64,000 bases of DNA from Clavaria fumosa (Eukaryota > Basidiomycota > Agaricomycetes > Agaricales > Clavariaceae). Made by a program: the position numbers and the translations under genes. The notes under the pieces are model-generated. The model did no database searches. It was not told the origin of the DNA and was given only the letters and a program-made list of their open reading frames with translations. Below are positions 23,250 to 32,223 of the stretch, in pieces. Where the stretch lies: NCBI GenBank assembly GCA_951802425.1, contig OX637796.1, positions 4,278,001 through 4,342,000 of the forward strand, in the 5' to 3' direction. Numbering within the stretch: the stretch's first letter is position 1; each line of letters opens with the position of its first letter.

Positions 23250-23477
23250 ATGTGCAACATGAACCAGGGAGGGCTGCTCATTGCCAGTTGTGATGAAGGT
23301 GGGTGTTCCAGAACTGAGTGTCCAGGAGGTGACAGTTGTGAGCAATGTGACCAACCTGTCCACAGCAGAAGCATTGATGCTTGGCAGTGGGAGCATGGAC
23401 CTGGTCCACAATCATGTGGTCACTGGCACCAACAGGATGGAGCAAGACCTGTGGGGCAGGAGCACATTGCTGCTGCT
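23250..23477 (-). pseudogene. gag relic of gypsy element 4, part downstream of the nested insertion
   Basis: Minus-strand frame with MIVDQVHAPTAKHQ and the CCHC knuckle CFCCGQVGHIAHNC, matching element 1 gag closely. It is interrupted at 23477 by the young element 3; the upstream half of the same gag continues at 29052-29742. Similarity to gypsy is lost after the knuckle, near 23340-23250. Confidence 0.75.
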
Positions 23478-23767
23478 TGTTAGGATCGCTTATGTAAGCC
23501 ATCCCAAAGTGCAGTTGTGGAGAAACTGGGGAGGGTTGTTGGAAGGTCACATGACCTGTGGCTGGGTCGGATTATGTAATCATGTAAGATCACATGACCT
23601 GGGCCTGGGCGCATCACGTGATCCGAGGGTCCGAGCGTGGGAAAGTCGGCAAGTGCCGAAGCGTTCGCTATAAGTACTTTCGCTTTTCCTTTTTTGTACT
23701 CTTTTCCCCTTATCTTAGTATTGTCGTCATGACCTTACGCTTGAGTTGTGTGAGACCCAGTCTGATA
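23478..23767 (+). repeat. 5' LTR of element 3
   Basis: 290 bp, TGTTAG ... CTGATA. The 3' end is TA rather than the usual CA in both LTR copies, so this is a property of the element. The whole sequence is shared with the LTR of element 2. Confidence 0.92.
23668..23722 (+). promoter_or_regulatory. LTR promoter: TATA box and inferred transcript start
   Basis: CTATAAGT at 23668-23675 is about 40 bp upstream of ATCTTAGTATT (23712-23722), the 11-mer complementary to the primer-binding site. In Tf1 the primer is the first 11 nt of the mRNA, so 23712 is the inferred transcript start and U3/R border. This is inference from spacing and complementarity. Confidence 0.55.
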
Positions 23768-23768
23768 T

Positions 23769-23779
23769 AATACTAAGAT
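23769..23779 (+). other. self-priming primer-binding site of element 3
   Basis: AATACTAAGAT, one base after the 5' LTR, is the exact reverse complement of ATCTTAGTATT inside the LTR (23712-23722). No usual tRNA 3'-end complement (TGG...) is present. The 11-bp length is that of Tf1 self-priming, in which the mRNA 5' end folds back to prime reverse transcription. The one-base gap fits 3'-end trimming by integrase. Confidence 0.7.
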
Positions 23780-23990
23780 CCGCCCATCCGCCCTAGCCCC
23801 GTGTCCTAACCCGGCTAGCCTGGACCCTTAATCTCAAACTGTGACACGTTGTCACAGCTCAGCCCCTATCATCCTCTTCTTCTTTACCCTGCCCGCAGTG
23901 TGTAACAGAACTGCGTGAAATTTTTACTGTGTGTACATACACGTGACCAGACCCAGAGGAAGTCAACTGTGACCCTCCCCAAGTGATACC

Positions 23991-24325
23991 GAGTGCCAAA
24001 GGCCCGGATCTCTATTTTACAGCTACGTACCAGTGAATCGCTTAGTGTACAGGGCAAGGAAAGCCCCTACATAGTCTTCTGTAGTTTCCTGGTCCAGTGG
24101 ACAGAGCCCTTGCTCTGTGACCATTGTCAGAAGGGCACACGGGCAACTCATTAGGAGTTGTGGAGTGACCACCTGGGATACCATTCGTGCCCCACGTTAA
24201 CAAAAGATTCATAGAATAAGAGTTCTATAGGTACATAAGTACCTAGAAGAGCAGCCTGAGAGGACAGGACTGTTAAGAGATCGAAGAAATCCTGAGTGCC
24301 GAAGGCCCGGAATTTTATTTTACAG
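23991..24325 (+). repeat. 32-bp direct repeats around a 270-bp insert in the element 3 leader
   Basis: GAGTGCCAAAGGCCCGGA..TATTTTACAG at 23991-24022 recurs as GAGTGCCGAAGGCCCGGA..TATTTTACAG at 24294-24325. Between them is non-coding DNA with a tRNA A-box-like TGGTCCAGTGG (about 24090) and a 6-bp hairpin ACAGAG/CTCTGT. It may be a duplicated leader segment or an inserted short element. Confidence 0.5.
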
Positions 24326-24334
24326 TGCTATAGA

Positions 24335-27300
24335 ATGCTGGACCTAGCCGTTGCCCCCTTTGATGGGCAGAAAAGGAACTTCTGTACGTTCCTCCGATCC
24401 CTTCGCCTCCTGTTTATGGCGAACCCGACTACCTATGCTGTGGACCTGGTGAAGGTCCTCTTTGCTCTGAGCAAAATTGTTGGAGATGGATTCGCTGCAG
24501 AATGGGCGAATATGAAGGCAGAAGAGATCCTGGGTAGTGGCGAGGCCGGAACCTGGGCAGAGTTTGTGGAGGAGATGAAGCGCGCATTCGATGACCCGAA
24601 TGACCGTGCGACTGCCCTTGCCGATATTGCAGGGCTGAAACAGGGTGCCATGACAGCACCAGAGTTCTTTGCGAAATTCGAGACGCTGTTCCGACGGGCG
24701 AAGTTGAGTGCAGAGAAGGACTCAGGAATCCTAGTCCATTGGCTGGAGTTGAACCTGAGTAGGAGGTTGGTGGAGAGAATCTATGGTGTCTCCCCAATGC
24801 CAGAGACATATGGAGAATGGAAGGTGCTGGCTGAGAGGCTTGATGCCCAGCAAAGGCGACTGGATGGGATACTCACGGAACGGACACCGCGACCCACTGT
24901 GACCCCCGCGCGACCCACCGCGACCCTACCGCGACCTGCCGTGACCGTTTCGCGACCTCTTGTGACCCCTCTGCTGTGTACTCCAGATGTGGCCATGGCC
25001 CGAGGATGGGCCCCTGCTGATGAGAGATGTTGTTTCCGATGCCACCAGACTGGCCATGCTGTCCGTTTCTGCCCCCTGCCTGATACACGTCTGCAGGTCC
25101 CAAGGGCCCAAACCCGGGCAGCACCATGTGCCCCCCAAATGGTGGAGGGATATGAGAAAGAGATTGCACGGCTCCGAGCCTGCATAGAGCTGTGTGAGAG
25201 AGAGAGGAGGACTCCCACTGGGGAGAAGAAGTGTGCCAGCCCCCTTTCCGTCCCTGTGCCTGCTGCAAGTATACCCCGATATACTATCTTGCAGCGGAGA
25301 CATACCCGAATTGGGGCTGAGGTGAAGGAGGAAGTGAGACTGGCAGAGCGCCTAACCAGAGTGCGGCCAGAAGTGCGGAAACATGTGCCACGAGAGCTAG
25401 CCATCCAGGTGCACTTGGAGGCTTTCAGCACTGGCAAAGGGACTACAATGAAGGCCCTTGTCGACTCAGGGTGCACCAACTGCTTCATGGATTTGGAGTG
25501 GGCAAAAGGAGTGGGACTGGAGCCATCTCTCCTGCTGAACCCAATCACCATGTATAATGTGGATGGGACACAGAACAGGAATGGAAAGGTCCGGTATGGG
25601 ATAGAGGTGCTGGTGAGAGTTGGTGACCACCAGGAGTGGATCCACTTTCTGCTGGGAAAGACCCAGTCCCACAAGGTCATCCTTGGGCATGACTGGCTCA
25701 AGCGGCACAACCCGGATATTGACTGGCAGAAGGCAGAGCTGAGCCTTACCCGCTGCCCCCCACAGTGTTCCCCATCCCCTCGAGCCCCTGCACCCCTGAA
25801 AACGAGTACCCTCGCATCCACGAGTATTCTGGACACCCGTTTTCCCAACTCTGGCCCTACCCCCGATTGGCCCAGCCGCTACCCTTTGGTGTTTAGTGAA
25901 GCGAAGTGGGATGAACTTCCCCGCTCCCAACCAGACTTCGATATTAAGATCGAATTCAAAAAGGACCCTGAGCACCTCTCCTCCAAGCTGTATTCTTTGA
26001 CACGGCAGGAGATGGTGGAGATGAACCGTTGGGTGGATGAGCAGCTTGCTTCTGGACGAATCCGGCCCTCGAAATCCCCGTATGCCAGCCCCTTCTTCTT
26101 CAAACATGAGAAGGACAAACTGCGGCCAATCATCGACTACTCGAGGCTGAATGCACACCTGATCAAGGACAAGTACCCCCTTCCCCGCATCCGAGACACA
26201 GTGGATGTGCTTAAAGGAGCGTCGATCTACTCTAAGATTGATGCAAAAGGAGGTTTCCCATCTATGCAGGTCTGGCCCGAGCACCAGCACCGCTGCGCCT
26301 TCCTGACACCCCGTGGACTCTTCGAACCAGCTGTCATGTGGTTTGGACTGCAGAATGCCCCTGCCACCTTCCAACGCTTCATGAATCATGTGTTGAGGGA
26401 GGAGATTGCAGGAGGACATGTGAGGGCCTATGTGGATGATGTCATTGTGTTTGCAGAGGACTTGGCTACACACCGGTACTGGATGGATCGGGTCTTGAGG
26501 AAGTTTGGAGAGAATGGGTTGTGTCTCAAACTCAGTAAATGCGAGTTTGAGAAGAGTGAGATCATCTTCCTGGGGATGAAGATCTCCCACAACAGACTAG
26601 AGCATGATCCGGCCAAGGGTGCGGCAGTCCGAGATTGGCCATGTCCTAAGAATGTGAAGGATGTCCAGAGGTTCAATGGGATGCTGAACTACCTCCGCCG
26701 GCACATCCCGAATCTTTCTGCCCAGGCAAAGCCACTCTTCCGGCTGACTGGGAATGTTCCATGGAAATGGGAGGAGGAGGAGGAAGCAGCCTTCCGAGAT
26801 CTCCGCCAGGCACTTGTATCGGCCCCAGTCTTGGCTCTGCCTCAGGACAAAGGGAGATGGAAGGTAGAGACAGATGCAAGCAACTTGGCAACTGGTGGAG
26901 TGCTCTCGCAGCAGCAGGCGGATGGAACCTGGAGAGTTGTTGACTATATCTCCAAGGCCCTCACTGCAGCTGAGAAGAACTACGATGTGTACGACAAGGA
27001 GTTCTTGGCTGTGATTCGGGCACTTCGCGAGTGGCGAGCATACCTCATTGGAGCAGAGGAGACGATCGAGATCTGGACAGACCATGCAAACCTCCAGTAC
27101 TTCCGGAAGCCCCAGAAGTTGAAGCCGAGGCAGGTTCGTTGGGTTGGAGAGCTCCAGTGCTTTGACTTTGAGATAAAGTATCGCACTGGCAAGTCGAATA
27201 CAAAGGCAGATGCACTCTCCCGGAGACCAGACTATGGAGAGATGGTGGAGGAGGATGCACCAGTGCAGGTTTTCCCGGAAACGGAAGTCCGTGTGTCATT

Positions 27301-28744
27301 CACATCGGAAATGGAGACGCTACTCCAGAAAAATAGTGCGGTACACACACAGAAGCCGGAGGAGCTTGATGATGAGTGGACACGAGATCGTGCTGGACTC
27401 TGGCGAAAGGGGATAGTCACTTGGGTCCCCCTAGGAGCTCGTGAGGCTGTTCTCGAGTTTGAGCATGACCTCCCCGCTGCTGGACACCCTGGGCCCCGGA
27501 AGTTGAGAGCAGCACTAGTGAAGGGTTATTGGTGGCCGGACATGGTAAAAGATGCGGATCGGTATGCCCAGGGGTGTGAGACATGCCAGCGGACGAAGCC
27601 CGACCGTACCAAGCGTGCTGCCCCACTGCACCCCCATCTGGTGCCCGATGGTCCCTGGTCGGTGATCTCATGGGACATAGTCGGTCCCCTCCCCCTCTCC
27701 CGTGGACATAATGCCATCCTTGTTATTGTCGACAAATTCACGAAACGGACACTGCTCGAAGCAATCGGGCTCGACCTCACAGGACTTGGAGCGGCGCGTC
27801 TCCTCCGGGATCGAGTGTTTCGTGACCATGGAGTCCCTCACAAGGTTGTGAGTGACCGGGGGTCCCAGTTCGTGTCCCGCTTCATGAAGGAGTTCTACTC
27901 CATGATCCGGGTAAAAGCAAATCCAAGTACTGCCTTTCATCCGCAGACTGATGGACAGACGGAACGGGCGAACCAGGAGATGGAGATCTATCTCCGGGCT
28001 TACGTGGACCATCTCCAGGATGACTGGGCTGAATGGTTGTCCACTGCGGAGTTTGCTCTTAATAATCATGAGCACTCAGCGACAGGGCAGACACCTTTCT
28101 TCCTCGATTATGGACGACACCCATGGAATGGGGGGCTCCGGCCACCTTCTGAGGTGAACCCGGCAGCGGACGAGTGGATGGCTAAGCTCACGGAGTCCCG
28201 AAGAGCAGCCAAGGAGGCAATGGAAAAAGCAGTGGCAGCGATGAAGAAGAGCTACGATAAGGGGAAACGCCCAAGTCGGGAGTACTCTGAGGGAGATCTG
28301 GTCTGGCTGGATACTAGAAACTTGAAGATGGACCGGCCCTGTAAAAAGCTTGACAACAAGAGAGCAGGCCCCTTTGCAGTTGAGGAGAAGGTGGGACCTG
28401 CTGGGTATCGCCTCAAGCTCCCTCGGGCCTGGCGCATCCATCGGGTCTTCAATGAGTTGCTGTTGACACCATACCACCCCCCTTCCTTCCCTTCTCAGAA
28501 CCTGCCTCCCCCTCCGCCCCCTACGATTGATGATGACCACCTGGAGTATGATGTGGAGGCGATCCTTGATGTTAAGAAGGTGGGGCGTGGAGTGAGATAC
28601 CTGGTGAAGTGGTTGGGATACCCTGTAGAGGAGAACACTTGGGAGCCACGACGGAACCTCACCAATGTGGCACTGCTTCTCCGGGACTTCTTCCTTGCTC
28701 ACCCCGACAAGGCCAAGCTAGCTGGTCGGGACGCCCAGCCTTAA
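24335..28744 (+). CDS. gag-pol polyprotein of gypsy element 3
   Basis: I start at ATG 24335 because the open frame extends upstream only to a GTG at 24296, and MLDLAV aligns with PMPRLDLAI of element 1. The product is 1469 residues. In order: capsid-like region; CCHC knuckle CFRCHQTGHAVRFC near residues 233-246; protease with LVDSGCTNC (Asp about 377); reverse transcriptase with YVDD near 699; RNase H (ETDASNLATGG near 845); integrase zinc region (GHPGPRK ... CETCQRTKPDRT); DDE core with SWDIVGP, VSDRGSQF and HPQTDGQTER; and a chromodomain near 1405-1440 (YLVKWLGYPVEENTWEP). It makes and integrates a DNA copy of the element. All catalytic landmarks are present and the frame is unbroken, so the copy could be active. 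Gag and pol share one frame, as in Tf1. Confidence 0.92.
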   Translation: MLDLAVAPFDGQKRNFCTFLRSLRLLFMANPTTYAVDLVKVLFALSKIVGDGFAAEWANMKAEEILGSGEAGTWAEFVEEMKRAFDDPNDRATALADIAGLKQGAMTAPEFFAKFETLFRRAKLSAEKDSGILVHWLELNLSRRLVERIYGVSPMPETYGEWKVLAERLDAQQRRLDGILTERTPRPTVTPARPTATLPRPAVTVSRPLVTPLLCTPDVAMARGWAPADERCCFRCHQTGHAVRFCPLPDTRLQVPRAQTRAAPCAPQMVEGYEKEIARLRACIELCERERRTPTGEKKCASPLSVPVPAASIPRYTILQRRHTRIGAEVKEEVRLAERLTRVRPEVRKHVPRELAIQVHLEAFSTGKGTTMKALVDSGCTNCFMDLEWAKGVGLEPSLLLNPITMYNVDGTQNRNGKVRYGIEVLVRVGDHQEWIHFLLGKTQSHKVILGHDWLKRHNPDIDWQKAELSLTRCPPQCSPSPRAPAPLKTSTLASTSILDTRFPNSGPTPDWPSRYPLVFSEAKWDELPRSQPDFDIKIEFKKDPEHLSSKLYSLTRQEMVEMNRWVDEQLASGRIRPSKSPYASPFFFKHEKDKLRPIIDYSRLNAHLIKDKYPLPRIRDTVDVLKGASIYSKIDAKGGFPSMQVWPEHQHRCAFLTPRGLFEPAVMWFGLQNAPATFQRFMNHVLREEIAGGHVRAYVDDVIVFAEDLATHRYWMDRVLRKFGENGLCLKLSKCEFEKSEIIFLGMKISHNRLEHDPAKGAAVRDWPCPKNVKDVQRFNGMLNYLRRHIPNLSAQAKPLFRLTGNVPWKWEEEEEAAFRDLRQALVSAPVLALPQDKGRWKVETDASNLATGGVLSQQQADGTWRVVDYISKALTAAEKNYDVYDKEFLAVIRALREWRAYLIGAEETIEIWTDHANLQYFRKPQKLKPRQVRWVGELQCFDFEIKYRTGKSNTKADALSRRPDYGEMVEEDAPVQVFPETEVRVSFTSEMETLLQKNSAVHTQKPEELDDEWTRDRAGLWRKGIVTWVPLGAREAVLEFEHDLPAAGHPGPRKLRAALVKGYWWPDMVKDADRYAQGCETCQRTKPDRTKRAAPLHPHLVPDGPWSVISWDIVGPLPLSRGHNAILVIVDKFTKRTLLEAIGLDLTGLGAARLLRDRVFRDHGVPHKVVSDRGSQFVSRFMKEFYSMIRVKANPSTAFHPQTDGQTERANQEMEIYLRAYVDHLQDDWAEWLSTAEFALNNHEHSATGQTPFFLDYGRHPWNGGLRPPSEVNPAADEWMAKLTESRRAAKEAMEKAVAAMKKSYDKGKRPSREYSEGDLVWLDTRNLKMDRPCKKLDNKRAGPFAVEEKVGPAGYRLKLPRAWRIHRVFNELLLTPYHPPSFPSQNLPPPPPPTIDDDHLEYDVEAILDVKKVGRGVRYLVKWLGYPVEENTWEPRRNLTNVALLLRDFFLAHPDKAKLAGRDAQP

Positions 28745-28755
28745 GAGGGGGGTGA

Positions 28756-29046
28756 TGTTAGGATCGCTTATGTAAGCCATCCCAAAGTGCAGTTGTGGAG
28801 AAACTGGGGAGGGTTGTTGGAAGGTCACATGACCTGTGGCTGGGTCGGATTATGTAATCATGTAAGATCACATGACCTGGGGCCTGGGCGCATCACGTGA
28901 TCCGAGGGTCCGAGCGTGGGAAAGTCGGCAAGTGCCGAAGCGTTCGCTATAAGTACTTTCGCTTTTCCTTTTTTGTACTCTTTTCCCCTTATCTTAGTAT
29001 TGTCGTCATGACCTTACGCTTGAGTTGTGTGAGACCCAGTCTGATA
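28756..29046 (+). repeat. 3' LTR of element 3
   Basis: 291 bp, preceded by the polypurine tract AAGAGGGGGGTGA at about 28743-28755. It ends CTGATA and is followed by the target duplicate CTGCT. Confidence 0.92.
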
Positions 29047-29051
29047 CTGCT

Positions 29052-29742
29052 GTGGAGTGGAGGGGGCAAGCAAGCCAGGACTGAGGCAGGATAGCAGGGA
29101 GGGTTCAGGAGGGTTCATTATTGTTGTGCTGGGGGAGCAGATGGATGGGTGGCATTCTGCTCATGTATGATTGCATTGAGTCTCCATTGCTGTGCATCTA
29201 GCAGCTCCACCAAGGCTTTCCATTCAATGTACAGTAAGTTATGGGCATCAGGTTGATGCCATAGACTTTCACTGTCAACCTCTGGTTGAGGTTGAGTTTG
29301 AGCCAATGGAAAAGGATGTCTGAGTCCCCTACAGGATCCAAGTTCACTTTCTGCAGCAGGGTTTTGAACTGAGCAAAGAACTCCAGCACCTCTGGAGTTC
29401 CTTGCTTAAGTTTTGCAATGTCATTGAGTGCAGTCACCATGACATTTGGATCATTGAACATGCACCTCAGCTCCTCCACAAACCCATCCCAGGTTCTGAT
29501 AACTCTGTATTTAAAATCTCATCTGCTTTCATGTTCACACACTCTGATGCAAACCCTTCTCTGGTAATCTTACTCAACATGAAAAGTATCTTGTTGAAGT
29601 CACTAGTGTAAAGTGCCTGGTTCCCTAGAAATTGCAGGCAAAGGGATCTGAGGAAGGTCCAAAAGTTCTTCCTTTGCTTGTTAAAGGGTGAGATGACTAG
29701 GCCCAGCCTCTGCATTGGGGCTGCAGGGACAACATCAGCCAT
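29052..29742 (-). pseudogene. gag relic of gypsy element 4, N-terminal half
   Basis: From ATG 29742 the minus strand reads MADVVPAAPMQRLGLVIS and a capsid region similar to element 1, then shifts frame near 29480 and again near 29230, ending in LLDAQQWRLNAIIHEQNA. The rest of this gag is on the far side of element 3 (23250-23477). CpG is almost absent. This is an old, dead copy of the element 1 family. Confidence 0.78.
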
Positions 29743-30405
29743 ATCTGGTTAAGGTGTAAGGTACCCCCTAGGGTGAAGGGGTTCCCCTTGGACACTTAGA
29801 TAATCAGCCACACTTATCCTACTACTGTCACTATGACATGTAAGTTTGTGTATCTACTGCTATAAACATAGTTCTCTGGTCTCACACAAACCACTCTTAC
29901 ATGAGGGCAGACTCACGATCTGAATATAGACACAAATCAACTGTATATTTGATGACAATGACTCATCTTGGCTTTCTTTTAAGTAGATAGATCCTGTATT
30001 TATACTTTCTCTGTGGGTGGGCCCACACACTGTGACTGTGTGATGAAGACTGATGGCATGACAGGGGAAATGTTTAGCTAACAATAATTAGGCCATATTG
30101 ACAGATGGTGGCATCAGTTACACTGCATCAGATCTGCCTCCATCACAAAAACCAAAGTGTAGGGAAAGCACCATGGGCCTGGGGACAGTCATGTCTTTGG
30201 TCAACCCAGGTAATACTGACAACACTGGCAATGCCTGTCACTATTCATTATCTGCTATGCACTATCTGCTATTTGCTATTTGCTTGATAATGTCCAAGTG
30301 TCAGACCTGTAATTCATCTACTCTCATTTATCAAGCTGCCCACTCCAGTTCCAACTAATTATCTCAATTAATAACAGGAAATATTATATGACAACAACTG
30401 AAGCA
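29743..30405. other. non-coding, CpG-poor flank
   Basis: Probably the leader and LTR remains of element 4 followed by intergenic DNA. No LTR terminus could be recognised and no gene is supported. Confidence 0.4.
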
Positions 30406-32122
30406 TTAGTCTTCGACCATGCCACCCTCATCTGTCTGGTCATCTATTGCCTCCGCCACTGCCCTCCTAGAATTTTCCGCACCGACAGCGGCAAAGCTGA
30501 AAAGGACCAACGCTGCCCCAACAAGCACCCCTCCGCGTGCCGGCCGGTGGAGTAGGAGAAAGTCGCCCACAACAGCGAACGGTATTGTCAGGCTAAGCCC
30601 GATCGTAGCCACAAGTGGCGTGGTCTTTAGCATGGCGAGCACGTAGATGTAGTCGCTGGAAAGCGTGATTGCCATCTGCAGGAGGGCGAATGAGGATACA
30701 AGAGAAGAGTGAGTGAAAAGGTGGGCAACGGCACCCACATTCGTGAGAAGAGCGCCGATGTCATTGCTTCTTCTGGGCCACTCCAACCTTTCCACCCCGA
30801 GGATATGCAAGAGAGCGCCAATTGGCCAGAGAACCAATGCATTGAAGAGCCCCACATAACCGAAGAACAATTTCATGTCGATACGTGACTCCGTACGAAT
30901 CCGTACTTTAAGCAGGATAACATAAAAGGCATAGAACACTGCCGAAAGGAGGGCAAGGACATCGCCGATAAGTGCGCGCTGCATGTCTGCTTTCGGGCGG
31001 CGAAAGCTCGACAATGAGGGCAACTTCTCAGAATCGGAGACAGAGACGAGCACGACTCCACCGAGGCTGTTGTTCAAGGATTGGCCAAGTTATTACGGTA
31101 AGAGTTTTCCAAACCTACCTTGTAAGGACAGCGCCAGTCTTGACCCACGACATTTCTTCTACACCGAAAAGTTTACCCATCCCAAATGTGAAAATTCCTT
31201 GTATAGTGCGTCAGCCAGTGTACTACGGCGTATATGGACACCAACAAACCGCTCAAACTTGCCAGGATAGTCGCACTGGCAACGGAGGTGTAGTCCAAGG
31301 AAGCATTTTGAGACCAATTTGCAATAAACCAAAGGACACAGAACAGTAACGCAAGCTTGGCAGTCTCCTTTGTAGTCAATGGTTCTGGGAATGATGTCGT
31401 ACCACTTGATATCTCATAGGGTGAGGCTAACATTTGTCATGGGCTCAAAACGCTGTCAAGGCATCAACTCACAGGGGCGATATCATTCGGAACCTCATCA
31501 GGTGTGTTGGGAAGCTGCCGGTATCCAAAGTCAGTGACTCTGTTAAGTTCAAAGATAAGTATCAGTTCTCCACTTAAAGCTAAAACAACCCACTCTCGAA
31601 CCTGGCCGCTGCCGACCCCGAGACGCCAATTGTGTTGCGATCGAAGCGCAACGGGAACAAGGTATAGAGTGAATGCACTAGTGTTCATGTATGTGATACT
31701 AGACGATAAGGGTACGGCTTTACTTAGTTCGACTTTGTAGTTGGGATCTCAACGCACTCACAGAAAGGGTTTCTCATACCCCCCGACAAAGATGTTCTGG
31801 AATAATAAACGGCATTAGATGACATGACGGTTACTGCACTTGTCTTCCGGGTAATATGCTTCTATCATTAGCTCACTTGGGTCAAGAAATTTGAGCCAGT
31901 CCACAGCAACACAACAACGAGCAGCAGCATGATGCCAACAGCGAAGTCCGATCTGGCCGTTCTGGCCGTTCTGCGCTTGATTGTGTCTACGTTGATACCA
32001 TTCGTGGTGTGGCCTTGGGTGGAGTCTAGAGTGTTCATCTCAATGGGTGGGGCTGACAAACTTGACCCGTTATCAGTCACCAGCGGAAACCTGCCTTGAA
32101 TCCATCGCACGAAGCGGTCCAT
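30406..32122 (-). CDS. SLC35F5 / YML018C-type transporter-like membrane protein
   Basis: The gene starts at ATG 32122 with exon 1 (31877-32122) ending SDFAVGIMLLLVVVLLWTGS, the first membrane helix. Short exons follow: 31762-31796 (NIFVGGYEKPFL), 31594-31698 (MNTSAFTLYLVPVAL), 31473-31539, then one with LTTKETAKLALLFCVLWFIA and NASLDYTSVASATILASLSG. After further introns come KTGAVLTSLGGVVLVSVSD, SAVFYAFYVILLKVR and SDYIYVLAMLKTTPLVATI. Stop is 30406-30408. About ten hydrophobic helices and these motifs place it in the EamA/nucleotide-sugar-transporter-like superfamily, next to vacuolar YML018C. Its substrate is unknown in the family. The exact acceptor near 31408-31426 is ambiguous. It is divergent from RET2, 101 bp away. 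Confidence 0.8.
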
Positions 32123-32223
32123 TCAAGAAAAGCCTCAAAGCCATGTGACGATCTCGACTTACATAATACACTCACAAGTATCCGCGTGTGCTTGAGCAAA
32201 GTGCATTTGTTCAGCAGTCGGTC
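32123..32223. promoter_or_regulatory. short bidirectional promoter region
   Basis: Only 101 bp separate the start codons of the divergent transporter and RET2 genes, so their promoters and 5' leaders must share this space. No clear TATA box is seen. Confidence 0.5.

Larger units (their letters stand above)
23478..29046 (+). mobile_element. young, apparently intact Ty3/gypsy chromodomain retrotransposon (element 3)
   Basis: LTRs at 23478-23767 and 28756-29046 differ by one inserted G only (CCTGGGCC versus CCTGGGGCC). The target duplication CTGCT lies at 23473-23477 and 29047-29051. The internal region holds one unbroken gag-pol frame and a purine tract before the 3' LTR. It was inserted into the gag of an older, oppositely oriented gypsy relic. 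The single-frame gag-pol, C-terminal chromodomain and self-complementary primer site fit the Tf1/sushi group. Confidence 0.93.

Noticed and set aside
24060..24190. Functional tRNA gene in the element 3 leader
   Set aside because: A-box-like sequence and one hairpin, but no B box, no acceptor stem and no T arm.
24296..24334. Upstream extension of the element 3 gag-pol frame to 24296
   Set aside because: The first codon there is GTG, not ATG. A nuclear fungal gene should start at ATG, and homology begins at 24335.
25466..26590. Long open frames antisense to element 3 pol (also 24781-25848, and 8472-9458 antisense in element 2)
   Set aside because: They recur wherever the pol sequence occurs and show no independent domain; they are shadows of the strongly coding opposite strand.
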